DNA of 64,000 bases. It comes from Adiantum capillus-veneris (Eukaryota > Streptophyta > Polypodiopsida > Polypodiales > Pteridaceae). The DNA is taken from contig CM043964.1 of assembly GCA_014529385.2 (NCBI GenBank), positions 104,455,587 through 104,519,586 of the forward strand, written 5' to 3'. Shown in pieces: positions 21,654-33,029 of the stretch. Below the pieces are notes generated by a model that was not told the origin of the DNA, made no database searches, and saw only the letters and a program-made list of their open reading frames with translations. Each line of letters opens with the position of its first letter. The first letter of the stretch is position 1. Position numbers and translations under genes: made by a program.

Positions 21654-23122
21654 GTAAGGGGAGGACAGACGCTGGCTAACCATCACGAATTGCGACACTT
21701 GAAAGTTTTGAAGATGATTTCATGATCATTAACATAACCATGAGAGAGATCATGATGTATTTACAAGTTATTGAGGTGCTACAAATGATTTATTGGGTTG
21801 ATGGAGTAAGAGATTGTAGAATGGAAAGAGGGGAGAATAGAGTTGCACTTCCTCCAAAGAGGAGGGTTAGGAGGGAGCATGTGAAAGAGGGAGAGTTGGG
21901 GTTTTCTCTACTATTGATCAAGAAACAACATGAAGTTGAAAATATAGGTGCGTGTCCTTGAGTCTCTCCAAGGGGGGCTATTTATAGCTGTGTAGGAGTG
22001 GGATTATGCTACACTTAATTAGAGTAAGTGATTAGACCTAATTAAGTGTCCTTTGACCACTCATTGAACATTGGACATAAAAGGGACTATTTACTCACCA
22101 AAAATATCATTTTAGACCGTGAAGGCTCCATAGGGGTGCATAATGTAGGTGGGCCCCACCATGAGGCCCTACGGGTGGCTCCTGCGGGGTATCTCAACTT
22201 GTCTGTCTTGGCATTTAGAAATCATATTTAGGTTGGTCCCATCACATGCAAGTGACCTTGAACACTCATTGCTCTTCTAGAAGATGAGTAGGGAAAAAAT
22301 AAGATCTCACCCTCTTGATTTACTTGATTTTTAGTTCCCTTTTGCTGCGAATCGAACAGATTTACACTATTTTGATCATAACTTTTTACCTGTAGCTGGG
22401 AATGACATGCTTCAAAAGGCAAAATTGACCTTCTCAACATGTTTGATATGAATTTGGACTATTCTTCACGCCCATGCACCAAGGAATTCGGTTTGGAAGG
22501 TCCACACTAGGCTAGGGAACCTTTTGCTTCCAAGTCTTCTTGTATGGGCCCTTTGGTTGTATGCATCCAAGGGGAATCATGCTTTTTCAAAAGGCTATGA
22601 TGCTTAAACAAATAGAGAAGGGCTCAATATTATTTTCTTGTGAAAAGAATATACAATTGGAGTCTTTTTTAAAGGAGAGAAACTATATGTATATTCTTAA
22701 GAGATATTGGGCCACCTATGTAGGGGGCATAGAAGACTTGTAGAGAGGGACCATAATCTTTGGTAAAGACAAGTGGAGAGTTGATTTCCATGGGAATTTA
22801 TCTATATGGGGTGGAAGATCGATATATTATTTTTCTAATACTAATTCACAAGAGGTAAGAAAGTTTGGGGGTATATAATTGGTTATTGTATGCTTATTCT
22901 ATTTACAAAGCAAAAAAGAAAAAGGTGGTAATATAAATATATGACTAAGGTGACATTTTTGGGAAGAGTATAATGTATGTGTCGCCACAAAGGTTAAACG
23001 AAGAGGGGGAATTTACTCTAGATAACTTAATAGCGTAGAAAAATATATCCACATATGAGGAAGAGGACGTTGAGTAGGCTGACAAATGTTGCAAAAAGAT
23101 GGTTACCATTTTATGCCACTCA

Positions 23123-23457
23123 ACAAGAGTATGTTTCTAAATGTGTGGCATGCCAAAAGACAAAGTTTGATAGAGGGAAGCAACTTGGATTGCTTCAACC
23201 TTTGCAAATCCCTAATTCACCATGGGAGAGTATATCCATGGATTTTATCTTTGGATTGCCTAAGTCTATCCATGGGAGTACGGGAATATGGACGATAGTA
23301 GAAAGGTTCAGTAAACAAACTCATTTTATACCTGTCAAAAAGACTATCAAAGCCCATCAACTGGCAACCCTCTTCATTTCAAAAATCTTCAAGTACGATG
23401 GCTTGCGAATGTCCATAGTGTCGGATAGAGATCCTAGGATGACCAGCACCTTTTGAG
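23123..23457 (+). pseudogene. Integrase core fragment of chromovirus Y
   Basis: The frame continues the integrase interrupted at 10777: EYVSKCVACQKTK (the CC half of the zinc domain), MDFIFGLPKS with the first catalytic Asp, and IVSDRDPRM with the second. It stops at TSTF. The segment carrying the third catalytic residue, Glu, is deleted; the sequence jumps to the C-terminal domain at about 23450. Confidence 0.75.
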
Positions 23458-24093
23458 GTAATTGAGGGAAGATCAAAAAGTCCTTTGCTACTTAAGGTAC
23501 ACGAGAAGATATTTGCTGCAGATGAGTATATCCGAGACCTACAAGAATCTTTCCAAAAGATTAAGGATGCTCTCTCTAGCTCACAACAAAGGCAAAAGGC
23601 TGTTGCTGACAAGCACAAAAGAGCCCAAGACTTTAGAGAAAATGATTGGGTCTTACTTAAAATTCCCAAGTCTCAATTAAGGCACACGACGGGCAAGAAT
23701 CCTACGAGACACCAAAAGTACTATGCTAAGTTAGCAAAAAAGTACTATGGTTCCTTCCAGATTCTTAGACCAATCAATAAGATGGCCTTTCAACTGAGGA
23801 TGCCCAGCCATTGGCTCATACACAATGTTTTCCATGTGAGCCTACTAAAGCCTCACAATAGAGAGCCACCTCAAGAACCAACTATTGAAGAACCACCGGA
23901 GATCAAGGACCAAGAAGAGGTACTTCACCCCAAGTCCATTCTTTGAGATGAAGACAAGGTATTAAGAGGCAATAAGACTATCCAATGATATCTTATTAAG
24001 TTTAAGAATTATCCTTTTGAAGATGCTAGATGGATGCAAGGCATACAATTAAAGGATAACCTAAACCTCTCAATGCTTACAATGCTTCCCTAG
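23446..24093 (+). pseudogene. Integrase C-terminus and chromodomain of chromovirus Y
   Basis: After the deletion the protein reads FEVIEGRSKSPLLLK, then ADKHKRAQDF and VFHVSLLKPHN, the conserved tail of chromovirus integrases. A chromodomain-like segment follows with two stops (EEVLHPKSIL, YLIKFKNYPFEDARW), matching the WxxY-type core of chromatin-targeting domains. This places Y among the chromoviruses, perhaps the Reina lineage. The 3' LTR of Y is not delimited. Confidence 0.7.
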
Positions 24094-24563
24094 AGTAAGC
24101 AAATTTTCAAATGTTTAAAATGAACAAAGTTTTTGTGTTATAAGACTCTCTTTTTCTTTATTGTGCACAAACGTGAAGTAGTATGCATGATTAGAATCAA
24201 GTTTGTGGAGACGACGTCTCCCAAACACCAAGTAGAGCTTGCCACTCTACTATGGACGATTGATAGGACTAATGTAAAGACATGTTTGCGACAACTTAGG
24301 ATCTCAAGTGCCAAATGGATTAGTTATCCATTCTAGAATGCTGCGGTAGGGTAAGATAGGGATCCTCTACCTGCTAGAAAAAGGACTAATGAATAGGCTT
24401 TATCTTCTCTACCCTGGACGACTATGATTTCAAGAGAGAGGTAATGCCATAATAACTAATATTCAATCTCCTAAATGATTTTATCATGTTTAACTGATCA
24501 TTTAATATGGGGAAGTTCCTGGGGAAAAAAAGCTAGAATATTGGTTAAGCTAGTAGACCGGCC

Positions 24564-24628
24564 ACAGTAGGGATCCAAAGGAGGGAAAGTAGGGATCCAT
24601 AGGACGGAAAGTAGGGATCCAAAGGGGG
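24564..24628 (+). repeat. Three tandem copies of a 22-24-base unit
   Basis: AGTAGGGATCCAAAGGAGGG is repeated three times with small changes, and the last copy ends in a run of Gs. The purine-rich end could be a polypurine tract of element Y, but no LTR start is evident. Confidence 0.6.
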
Positions 24629-25292
24629 GGTCATCTCCAAAAGAGCAATATGCAACAATGGGCTTTAAAGACTCTAAGGTTCAGCCCATTAAGACTTCCA
24701 AAATGGTAAGGTTCTAAAAATCAAAGTTTGTGTCCAATGGTGAAGCTTAGAAAAATTGGATGCTTTGTGTGTGTACAAAAAAGTCTTCATGATTCCTACA
24801 TAATAGGAGGGGGAAATCCCTATAAGTAGGGGATGATAGAGAAATACACACACACACACACACTCACAAGCTTCCTTTACACAAAGGGAATGAGGTGCAC
24901 TCAAATCCTATTGGATGGCGTTGGAGGTGGACCAACGAGAATTAGGCTAAAGTAAATCTAGTCTAATTCATTTAGAAACACTTAAAAAAGAACCAATAAG
25001 AATTAAGCTCTCTCAAAGACGATTGCATAGTCTCCCAAGGGGTCCAATGAGCATTCATCAGCCCAATGGCTCGCCTGATTCCTATTGGCTAGGAGACAAA
25101 AGGGGAAAGGGGGACACATGTCAGAAGGCTATCACTTTATGCTTCCTAAATCCTACTGGCTAAGTCTGGAGAGTTCTAATGAAGTGCCACCAAAAGGATT
25201 TAGCAAGAGGGGTCGACCAAGAGAGAGAGGGGGACTAATTTTTCAAAGGCATTATACCACACACACTCACACTAGCTCATGTGTGAAGCAAG

Positions 25293-25407
<115 letters not shown>

Positions 25408-26199
25408 TCTCAAGCTTTAACGGAAAGCTTATCATCTACTCCAAGCTTGTGAGAAAGGAGGCCTACACCAACAACTCTTGGATTTGTGATGCAAATCCAA
25501 CCAAGAGCCAAGCTTCAATGCATGATCATCTCCTCTACCATGCTAATTACTAAGCTATGCTATGCTAATATGAGTGATTATGTGAGGAGATGTACTTCTT
25601 TCTCGTAAGACTACTCCTTATTCATCTCAATCTACTCTCATACCCCGCTAGCTCTCACTATCTTCAAATGTCTATGAGGTCTTGGGTCTGAGACCATGAG
25701 GGAATTGATGTTTTATTTTATAAGTGTTTTCTTAGTGCTTAAAGCTTCCATCTTCATTGCACTAGCTAGTTATTCAAGGAACACAAAGAATTGTATTGTA
25801 AAATGTCTCCCTTGATGGGGAAAACCTATAATACAAAGCCTTTTGGAGGGGGTACTGGCTCCATGTAAATCTGGTCCTCAACTATTTTCAATAGCTTAAT
25901 TTCTCTCTCTTTTGAAGTATTGTTCATGCCTATCTACTTAGGTGTTATGGTTTTTGTTGCTCTCTCCACCCAAGCACTCTTGTTATGCTCAATAGGAATC
26001 TATTCTAATGAAATGCTCACTCATTCGATCCCAAGCTCTTTGTATCACATTGGCCATCCAAACTAGCATCTCACATAGTGCCTTATAGCTCCAAGATACG
26101 AGAGGAAGGAAAAAAATAAAATAGAATAATATTTCGTCTTCAGTTTCCCTCGAGCTATGTACAAGTGACGGGTTCTAGGAAGGTGGTGAAAAGAATGCA

Positions 26200-26217
26200 T
26201 CATATAGCCCTCCCCTA
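26200..26217 (-). promoter_or_regulatory. Polypurine tract of element V
   Basis: Minus-strand GTTAGGGGAGGGCTATA precedes the LTR start TGATGCATTC. The GGGAGGGCTA core is shared with Z and W. Confidence 0.6.
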
Positions 26218-26855
26218 ACTGGAGACATTCATGTCTGTAGTATGTGTCCTAATCTAGCTGATCGTCAACCAAACAAGTGTCAGCAAACTGCTCAATTTGT
26301 GGCTCTAATCTAAAATTATAGGGTTTAAGTTGTTATCCGTTTACTCGGGTGATATGTAATTTCCCATCCATGTCTCCTAGCCTATAGCTTCAATTTGCAA
26401 ACTTTTGTACCACCAAAAATGGTCCTACCCATTTTATAAAAAACATACCATCCTTTTCATGATCAAATTGGTTGTCATATGGTAGCACAAGAGACCCGTC
26501 TTTAATGTCTTTCTTTATCAGCTATGAATTATAATTATTTCCTTGCATTTTTTCTTGTGTAGCATAGTGTTGAATTACAAATTCTTTGTCTAGTTCTAGC
26601 TGCTCCAAGTTAATGATTCGTTGCTCCACTTTCTTCTTACATCTTGTAAGCATGCCCTAGTAGTACTCTCCACTTGTAGTGTGTAGTCGAACTCCTGTAA
26701 TTGCACCACCCATTTTCTATCCTTGGGGATAGTTCAATGTGTTGCAAAGCATATGGGAAAACATCCTCAGTGGGAAGAACAACAAACATTTTTGGTAACA
26801 AGTATGCTCTAAACTTCTCCACCGCAAATTTAAATGCCAAAACCAAATAATATAT
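26200..26855 (-). mobile_element. Remnant of Tat-type element V
   Basis: Read on the minus strand: a piece of the connection/RNase H domain (FRAYLLPKMFVVLPTEDVFP, about 26850-26640), then, after a jump, an integrase C-terminal domain (DGSLVLPYDNQFD, KWVGPFLVV, KLHITRVNG), then the polypurine tract and LTR at 26199. The second RNase H and the integrase core are missing, the same type of loss as in element Z. Several stops are present. The left end of W's truncated LTR abuts it at about 26857. Confidence 0.65.
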
Positions 26856-26990
26856 ATATTTTTTATATATACATAATATTACCCCCCATTCCCACGCACG
26901 CCAATATGCACATATATATATATATATATACACACACTCACACCCACTCACTCACGTACATATATCCACACACCTACCCACTCGTACATA

Positions 26991-27150
<160 letters not shown>

Positions 27151-27610
27151 TAAAATCACACACCAAACTAAAAAATACAAAAAAAACAGAAGATCCATCG
27201 GCATCGACACCATCCACATAAGAAAGCGGCCCAAAGCACGCAACACCGACAACAAAAAGAGCAAATGCGCCAAAGGCATGCCCCGGCCGACCCCGAAAAG
27301 ACGTACGCGCTACACCAATGCACCAACAACACACCATTCTCCGGCATCATGCAACCACGACACCATTTTCAGTAAACCGTAGGTTATCATTCATCATTTT
27401 TTCTGTTTTCATCCAAGCCTTGTAAAATTCCCAAGTTGTAAATTCCCTCTCTCTAGGTGATGGTCAGAAAGACCCACCTAGAGGTTTCATTTTCAATAAC
27501 TCCCAACACAAAGCAAGGGTCAACCACACCGGGCCCATTGCCTTGCTTTGTATCCTCAATTAGCTTACACTAATCAAATCGGGATTACCCTAATCCAAGC
27601 AGCCAACACC

Positions 27611-27649
27611 TATAAAAGGGCACTAAGAGGTCACTATCGGGGGGGGGGG
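27611..27649 (+). promoter_or_regulatory. LTR core promoter: TATA box followed by G-run (5' LTR of W)
   Basis: TATAAAAG at 27611-27618 is followed about 20 bases later by 11 consecutive Gs (27639-27649), roughly where transcription would start. The same arrangement is kept in the 3' LTR with 23 Gs. Assignment as the element's promoter is inference from position and motif. Confidence 0.55.
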
Positions 27650-28166
27650 CAGTTCATGAGAGGTCAGCACTTGGTAGAGTTTTAGTGGGAAGAATTGACA
27701 CTATTGGCATCATGGGGAGGGGACTTGTGTGATGGTTTGCTTTGGGATTTGCACCATGTGAAGGGAGCTACGTCCACCTCTCGACTCCAATGGTCGATGC
27801 ACACACACATACACATTCTTGGTAGCAAGTTTCACAATCATCGAGTGGTCTTTAGAGAATGCACCAAGTAGTTTCACCATCTCTTCTCTCTACCTCTCTA
27901 TCACCACGGTGTGCCGCCTTGCCGGAAGGAAGGTCATTGTAAATACTGCAGAAATAATTCTCCCTCACACCCCCAAGGGTTTTCATCATTTGACAATCTG
28001 TGTGTGTGTGTGTGTAAGTTTGCAGTGTCCACATTACCATGGTCTACGTCCTAGTTTCTCAAAGCTAGGTGGTGCCCCCTGTTCACTTTACCGTGACCGG
28101 CTCGAGGCGTGCCATCGGCCCCCGACATTTTAGAGGCCGTCGGTGGGTGTCGCTTTGCTCCCGTCA

Positions 28167-28190
28167 TTTGGTTCCCCCACTGAGGAGGGC
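28167..28190 (+). promoter_or_regulatory. Primer-binding site of element W
   Basis: Two bases after the LTR end the sequence reads TGGTTCCCCCACTGAGGA. It shares the CACTGAGGA core with the site of element Z, so the two used related tRNA primers. Confidence 0.5.
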
Positions 28191-28241
28191 TTCTAAGAAA
28201 CCTTCAGTTTACAATGCTGAAAGTGACGCACACCATCAATC

Positions 28242-28700
28242 ATGGACGAATGGCTGAAGGAATTTTCTAACTGGAGGACGGAAGAAGAGGAGACTAAGGA
28301 GGCACTAACAACCTTCATTGAAGTACTACTGCCAGGCTGTAGTGTAGTTAGTATTCAAGAGGTAAATTCTCCATCTCATGTTGCTCATTCTAACCACAAG
28401 TTGAGAGCATCAGGTGGGAGGTCTATGAAGTGCCATCACTGTTGTCAACCAGAACACACTGTCAATGAGTGCCAGCAAAACAAAGGCAGCGAAGGGGCTG
28501 AAATTTTCTACATCGACATTCATCGCAAAGAAGTCATCCACATCAAAGGAGGAAAGAAAACGGTGAGGCCTCTCTTCCCTAAAGAAACTACAGTCAAACT
28601 ACAATCAAAAGTCAAAGTTATAACCTTTACTCTAAAATGGCCTAAAGGGGATGCTCCAGCCAAAGGTAAGGAAAAGATAAGCCAGTCTGGAAACACATGA
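28242..28700 (+). CDS. ORF1 of element W, N-terminal frame with zinc knuckle
   Basis: A 152-codon frame lies between the primer-binding site and gag, where Ogre-type elements carry an additional ORF1 whose function is unknown. Residues 64-77 form a CCHC zinc knuckle (CHHCCQPEHTVNEC, spacing CX2CX4HX4C), separate from the nucleocapsid knuckle of gag at 30300. The rest is basic and Lys/Pro-rich toward the end. It ends in an ATGA overlap with the next frame (28697). I chose the first ATG after the primer-binding site. The frame may be a fragment of a longer, now broken protein. Confidence 0.4.
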   Translation: MDEWLKEFSNWRTEEEETKEALTTFIEVLLPGCSVVSIQEVNSPSHVAHSNHKLRASGGRSMKCHHCCQPEHTVNECQQNKGSEGAEIFYIDIHRKEVIHIKGGKKTVRPLFPKETTVKLQSKVKVITFTLKWPKGDAPAKGKEKISQSGNT

Positions 28701-29228
28701 CCCCGAAGGGAGAAGCATCTCGCCAAGCAAGTGCTTCAAGCTTAGAGAGCCGGGTTGTACCCAACTTGCTAAAGAGGAAGTCATCCGAAGCTAAGCGGCG
28801 AAAGGTCGCCTACCGATTCGCACGACGCATGCGAGTACTACCAGTCCACTTCGACAATCCTGAAGAAGAAATGGTAAGAAGATTCCCATGTCCTAAGGAA
28901 GAGTGGTTTGGCTACTGCTCTCACTGTTTTGGAAGACGGTTAGAGGGTCTTCCTCCTCTCCCTGTACAACTTATCCTAAAGAAGCTCTCCACCACCGGGT
29001 GAAACCTAGTGGGGTGGAGAGGAGTTGCACCTGAATGGAGTGGAATTCATACAACACGCCGACTATGAAAATTATCTGCAATTGCTACTAGCCAAGAGGT
29101 TGGGAGTGGTCAGACGCGTCGCCATCACCCCGTACGTGCTGAGCAACGAAGGAAAGGTAGAGCCCATGAAAGGCGACGACCTCCTGTGGATGTGCCGACT
29201 CATCAACAGTGGCACGTTAAGAGTATAA
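28697..29228 (+). pseudogene. ORF1 of element W, middle part
   Basis: Two successive frames (28697-29002 and 29025-29228) read like parts of one protein: a basic segment (KSSEAKRRK), then EEWFGYCSHCFGRR with a CX2C pair, then VEFIQHADYENYLQLLLAKRLG. No family is recognised. They follow the zinc-knuckle frame with no obvious start of their own and are best seen as the continuation of ORF1 after frameshifts. Confidence 0.4.
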
Positions 29229-29279
29229 GTAAGTACTCCACCCTCTGTGCATGATGGAAAACGGCCCAACAGAATTCCC

Positions 29280-29496
29280 GTTCAGATTCCTGTAGCATAT
29301 GTATGTGAATATCTATGTAGATAGGAAAATCTTCTACCAACAAAAGATCGTGTACCTATTCGGTGCGGTGGAGGAGAAATCCTTAATTCCCCAAACAGGT
29401 TCATTCTCCCCATATTGGATTACCACCATTCCTTTAATGTTTCTATCTTTATCCTCTTTTAACCTATCCACCCAACCCTGTAAAAAGCCGCTATGA
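29280..29496 (+). pseudogene. ORF1 of element W, conserved C-terminal block
   Basis: DRKIFYQQKIVYLFGA matches DRKVFFQQHIVFMFGA in element Z (19194-19430) at the same position before gag. Conservation between two different elements argues that this block was under selection as protein. Confidence 0.5.
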
Positions 29497-29556
29497 GCCG
29501 CTACTATCATTAATCTAAAAAATAAAAAAAGGTTTGTAATTTCCTGAGTCACTACC

Positions 29557-30147
29557 ATGGCAAGTGTTTATTTCCCCACGTTTAGTGGAAATAAGGGAGA
29601 AGATCTCACCACCGACTTTTTGGATGATTTCGACATTGCTTGTGTGGTTTCCAACAAAGATGACGACGCTTCACGACTTCAAATCTTTCCTCTACTGATG
29701 ATGAAAGTAGAGGCCAAGTCCTGGTATAATGCATTGCCCCAGGCTACCAAGAATTCATGGCATGTGTTAAGGGATACCTTTCGAAAGAGGTTTGGTGGAG
29801 GCAACACCTCAGAGAAGCTATGGCAGCTACTGACGGAATTGAAGCAGGGAGGTCTGCTAGAGTATGCCACCTACGACTCCAAATTTGGGGACTTATGGGA
29901 GAGATGGGTTGCCTCACAGGAGGAAGGCGAAGGAGCATCTAATTTCCTAAAGAAGGATTGTTTCATTGCTGGTCGGTGGTCGTCGCTTAGAGAGAAGGTG
30001 AAGGGAAGGTTTCTTGTAACATATGAGTTGGCAGTAGAAGTAGCCCGCCTCAAAGACAAGAAGCTGCACATGCAAGCAAGAGTAAATGAGTTAGAGGAAA
30101 CAAGCTTAGCCCGGACTAACCCTAGTGACTGCAATAGCCAGTCATAG
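29557..30147 (+). pseudogene. gag (capsid) of element W
   Basis: The 196-codon frame starts MASVYFPTFSGNKGED, similar to the start of Z gag (MSSSFPTFYARSGED). It carries the capsid pattern EAKSWYNALP, FRKRFGGG and LWQLLTELKQG. It stops at 30147 and continues in another frame (30180-30469) with the nucleocapsid, so one frameshift lies between. Confidence 0.7.
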
Positions 30148-30179
30148 AGCCCAACCGTAAGAGGCATCAGAGGAGCAGC

Positions 30180-30469
30180 AAGACCTGCTAAATCGCATCA
30201 CCACCCAACTAGAGAGTTTATCCGTGCATCTGGTGCAGCAAGGGCATGCACGTGTTAGGAATCCAGAACAAGGGGGAGGACAACGAAGGCAGAACCAAGA
30301 GTACCACTGCTACAATTGCAGGGAAGACGGCCATGGTATGTACTACTGCCCACATCCAAGGAGGCAGAATTTCAATAGAGAGGGGAGACAAAATCAGATC
30401 TCTCCGCCAAGAGCAAGACCACCACCACCTAGGAAACCAGGGCCAATCCCACCGGTCCAGATCTTTTGA
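30180..30469 (+). pseudogene. Nucleocapsid region of element W
   Basis: The frame holds QLESLSVHLVQQGHARVR and then a CCHC zinc knuckle, CYNCREDGHGMYYC, followed by Arg/Pro-rich sequence. It is the same knuckle as in Z (CWNCN.MGHGMYNC). It is frameshifted relative to the capsid part. Confidence 0.65.
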
Positions 30470-30754
30470 CCACCCGTACAACAACAACCACCACCACAAC
30501 TTCTCATACCACCACTACCCCCACCACCTACTGTGAACCAAGTGGTGGGTGTTATTAGCTTGGAGGCTAAAGCGAAGACAAAGGTAGAAGAATCAGTTCG
30601 AGAGAAGCACAAAGGGAAAGCAAAGGTAGAAGAAGTGGATGCTATGTGAGTGAAGTGTGCCAGGCACGAGGAAGTCTCTCAAAGAGAAGAGAAAATGAAA
30701 GGGAAGGCCGAGTCTAGCAAGCAAGCAATTAAACCGTGACGGAAGATAGACGTC

Positions 30755-31420
30755 GTGGACTTCTCACTAGGTAAGTATGCAAAACCCTATGACTTAGTTC
30801 AGGATGTATTGATGCAGGGCCCAAAGATAACTTGGCCCCAATTACTCTACCTTGCACCAAGAATGAGGAGGCAATGGACAAAAATGGTGAGTACCAAGAA
30901 ATCAAGACCTAGGATAGCTGGGGCTATCTCTGGAAGGGATCTCGACGAAATCCTACCAACTATGGATGTCCACATCAACGGGCAACGAATCTCAAACGTC
31001 TACATAGATGGTGGCGCACAAATATGTGTCATGAGTGAAAAGATGATGCACCATCTAGGACTAGAGGTAAGTAGGCCGGCACCCTGCCAAGCCAAAATGG
31101 CAAATAATGTAAGAGTGAAATGCGTGGGCATTGTGAATGCGGTCAAAGTAAAATCACTCAATACATAAGTGGAGGTAGACATCTTTGTCATGCCACACAA
31201 AGGGGAGGGCTACCCTATCATTCTTGGGAGGCCTTGTCTTATGGCTATGGAAGCTAAACAAGACTGGAGCACCGGAATGATTCAGATGAAGGACGCTAAA
31301 TGGAAGTCCATATTCTACGACATGAGGACTGGGAAGCAACGCAACATGATCTTGGAGGCTTCAGAAGATGAGTCCACTAGCGACTATTCGTCTACCTCAG
31401 GAGAAGACAACCACCACTGA
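30755..31420 (+). pseudogene. Aspartic protease of element W
   Basis: A frame with one TAA (after KVKSLNT, ending 31168) carries YIDGGAQICVM around the catalytic Asp and YPIILGRPCL near the end, followed by an acidic Ser-rich tail. As in Z the catalytic triplet is DGG rather than DSG/DTG. Confidence 0.7.
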
Positions 31421-31579
31421 CGGGAGCAACAATAGCATTGAAGTGATGGGGGTCATTCTTCAAGACCCAAAAAGATTGACACAATCTGAAACACCCGCGA
31501 CAAACCAAGAGGAACCATCAGGTACATAGTCCTTAGAGGATGCAGGTAAGTTACAAAAAATTCTCTCAAATGAGTTAAC

Positions 31580-32256
31580 CGATGAAGAAAGAAAGGAATA
31601 TGTCTCCATGCTAGGTAACTTCACTACTTTGTTCATTGATGGCTATGATAAGATCACATGAATTACAGTAGTGCAACACCACATAAAACTCAAGGAAGGC
31701 AGTAAACCCGTAGTGCAAAAGCTCAGAAGACTTGGAGTAATCCAATAAGAGGCACTACTTAAAGAAGTGAGAAGTTTGCTACAGGCAGGTTTCATCTACC
31801 CCGTCCAAGACTCAGAATGGGTCTCCCCAATAGTAATCACACCAAAAGAATGGTAAGTGGAGAGTCTGTGTGGACTATAAACCTCTCAATGCAGCCACGA
31901 AGAGGGATCATTTTCCCCTCCAATTCCAGGATGAAATTATCAATGAAGTGGCGGGTCATGAACGATACACAGTGTGCGATGGCTACTCAGGATACTTCCA
32001 GATTAGCATTACGAAAGAAGATCAGAAGAAGACAACCTTCATCACACCTTGGGGATGCTTTGCTTACAGGGTGATGCCTTTTGGCCTCACTAACGCCCCG
32101 GCCACATTTCAGCGCTATGTGAACTTTGTTTTCCAACCCAACTTTGGAACATCAATACGGGTTTTCATAGATGGTTTTTGCATCTATAGTTCACGAGCCC
32201 TTCATTTAAGCAAAGTCTATGATGGCTTAACCAGGCTACAAACCTTGGGTGGCTAG
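31580..32256 (+). pseudogene. Reverse transcriptase of element W, active site lost
   Basis: The order of RT blocks is normal: KLRRLGVIQ, AGFIYPVQDSEWVSPIV, a two-base deletion near 31850, CVDYKPLNAATKRDHFP, LTNAPATF. The catalytic box reads RVFIDGF, where Z has RVFMDD: the second Asp is Gly, so this enzyme is dead whatever its stops. Stops occur at 31660, 31748 and 32254-32256. Confidence 0.75.
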
Positions 32257-33000
32257 CTCAACGTGGATAAGTGTCACATTGGTGAAAGCAAAGTCACTCT
32301 CCTTGGCCATGTAATTTTAGCAAAAGGGATTGAGGGTGACCCTAGAAAGATTCAAACCCTGGTATCTTTGTCGTCACCCACCATCGCTAAGCAATTGGTT
32401 TCTTTCCTTCAGAAGGTAAGATACTTAAGCAGGTTCATTCACTTGCTATCTCAAGTGGTCCTCCCTCTACAACAAATCACCCAGAGGGATGGCTTCTCAT
32501 GGAGTGAAGAAAATGAGCAGCAATTTACCAAGGTGAAGAAAATCCTAGCTAAGCCTCCCACCATTTCACCCCCTAAGTGGGACGATCCATTTTATATGAA
32601 CCCTAGTGTAGGAAGTGATACACTCGGAGCCGTGCTTATGCAAAAGGACCTCCAAACTTCTTTCATGCGTCCTATTTACTTCTCTAGTCGTGTCATGACC
32701 CCGTCAGAAAAGGGATTTACTGAAGTAGAACACATGGTTCTGGCACTAATGTTTGCTACCACAAAGTTCCGCTCCTATCTTCTTCCTAGACCCTTTTTAA
32801 TCCTAACAATGGAGGAGGTTTTCCCACATGTAATGTGACACATGGATATCTTATCTAGGATCTCTAAGTGGCTACTTAGATTACAAGAGTTTGACTACAC
32901 CATGCAAGTAGAAAACTCCACCAGGGCTAGTTTAGCGGGAGTTCTCACTCATCACCACTATGAGAAGAAGTTGAAGGTCAACACAGAAGCAACGGAAGAA
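32257..33000 (+). pseudogene. RT thumb/RNase H of element W
   Basis: The frame reads DKCHIGESKVTLLGHVI, then YFSSRVMTPSEKGFTEVE of the RNase H connection domain and FRSYLLPRPFLILT. A TGA interrupts it at 32836-32838. The layout is collinear with 15500-16250 of element Z. Confidence 0.7.
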
Positions 33001-33029
33001 ACACCAATAGTAGAGAGTCCTAGGCTAGA

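Larger units (their letters stand above)
10782..23122 (-). mobile_element. Tat/Ogre-type LTR retrotransposon Z, nested in chromovirus Y
   Basis: Two long direct repeats bounded by TGAG...CTCA enclose a minus-strand gag-protease-RT-RNase H coding region. In order from the right: 5' LTR (19465-23122), primer-binding site, ORF1 relics, gag-protease (18812-16770), RT with two RNase H domains (16776-14770), an integrase C-terminal remnant, a polypurine tract and the 3' LTR (10782-14214). The integrase zinc domain and catalytic core are missing. The LTRs are nearly identical by eye over most lines, so insertion was recent relative to the host element Y, whose genes are far more damaged. Confidence 0.85.
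19465..23122 (-). repeat. 5' LTR of element Z (3.66 kb)
   Basis: It matches 10782-14214 closely and has the same TGAGGG...CCACTCA ends. It is 225 bases longer because of a rearrangement at 21037-21512 that the other LTR lacks. Beyond its outer edge the integrase of element Y resumes. Confidence 0.85.

Noticed and set aside
27998-28014. (GT)n stretch as a separate feature
   Set aside because: Very short and part of the LTR of W.
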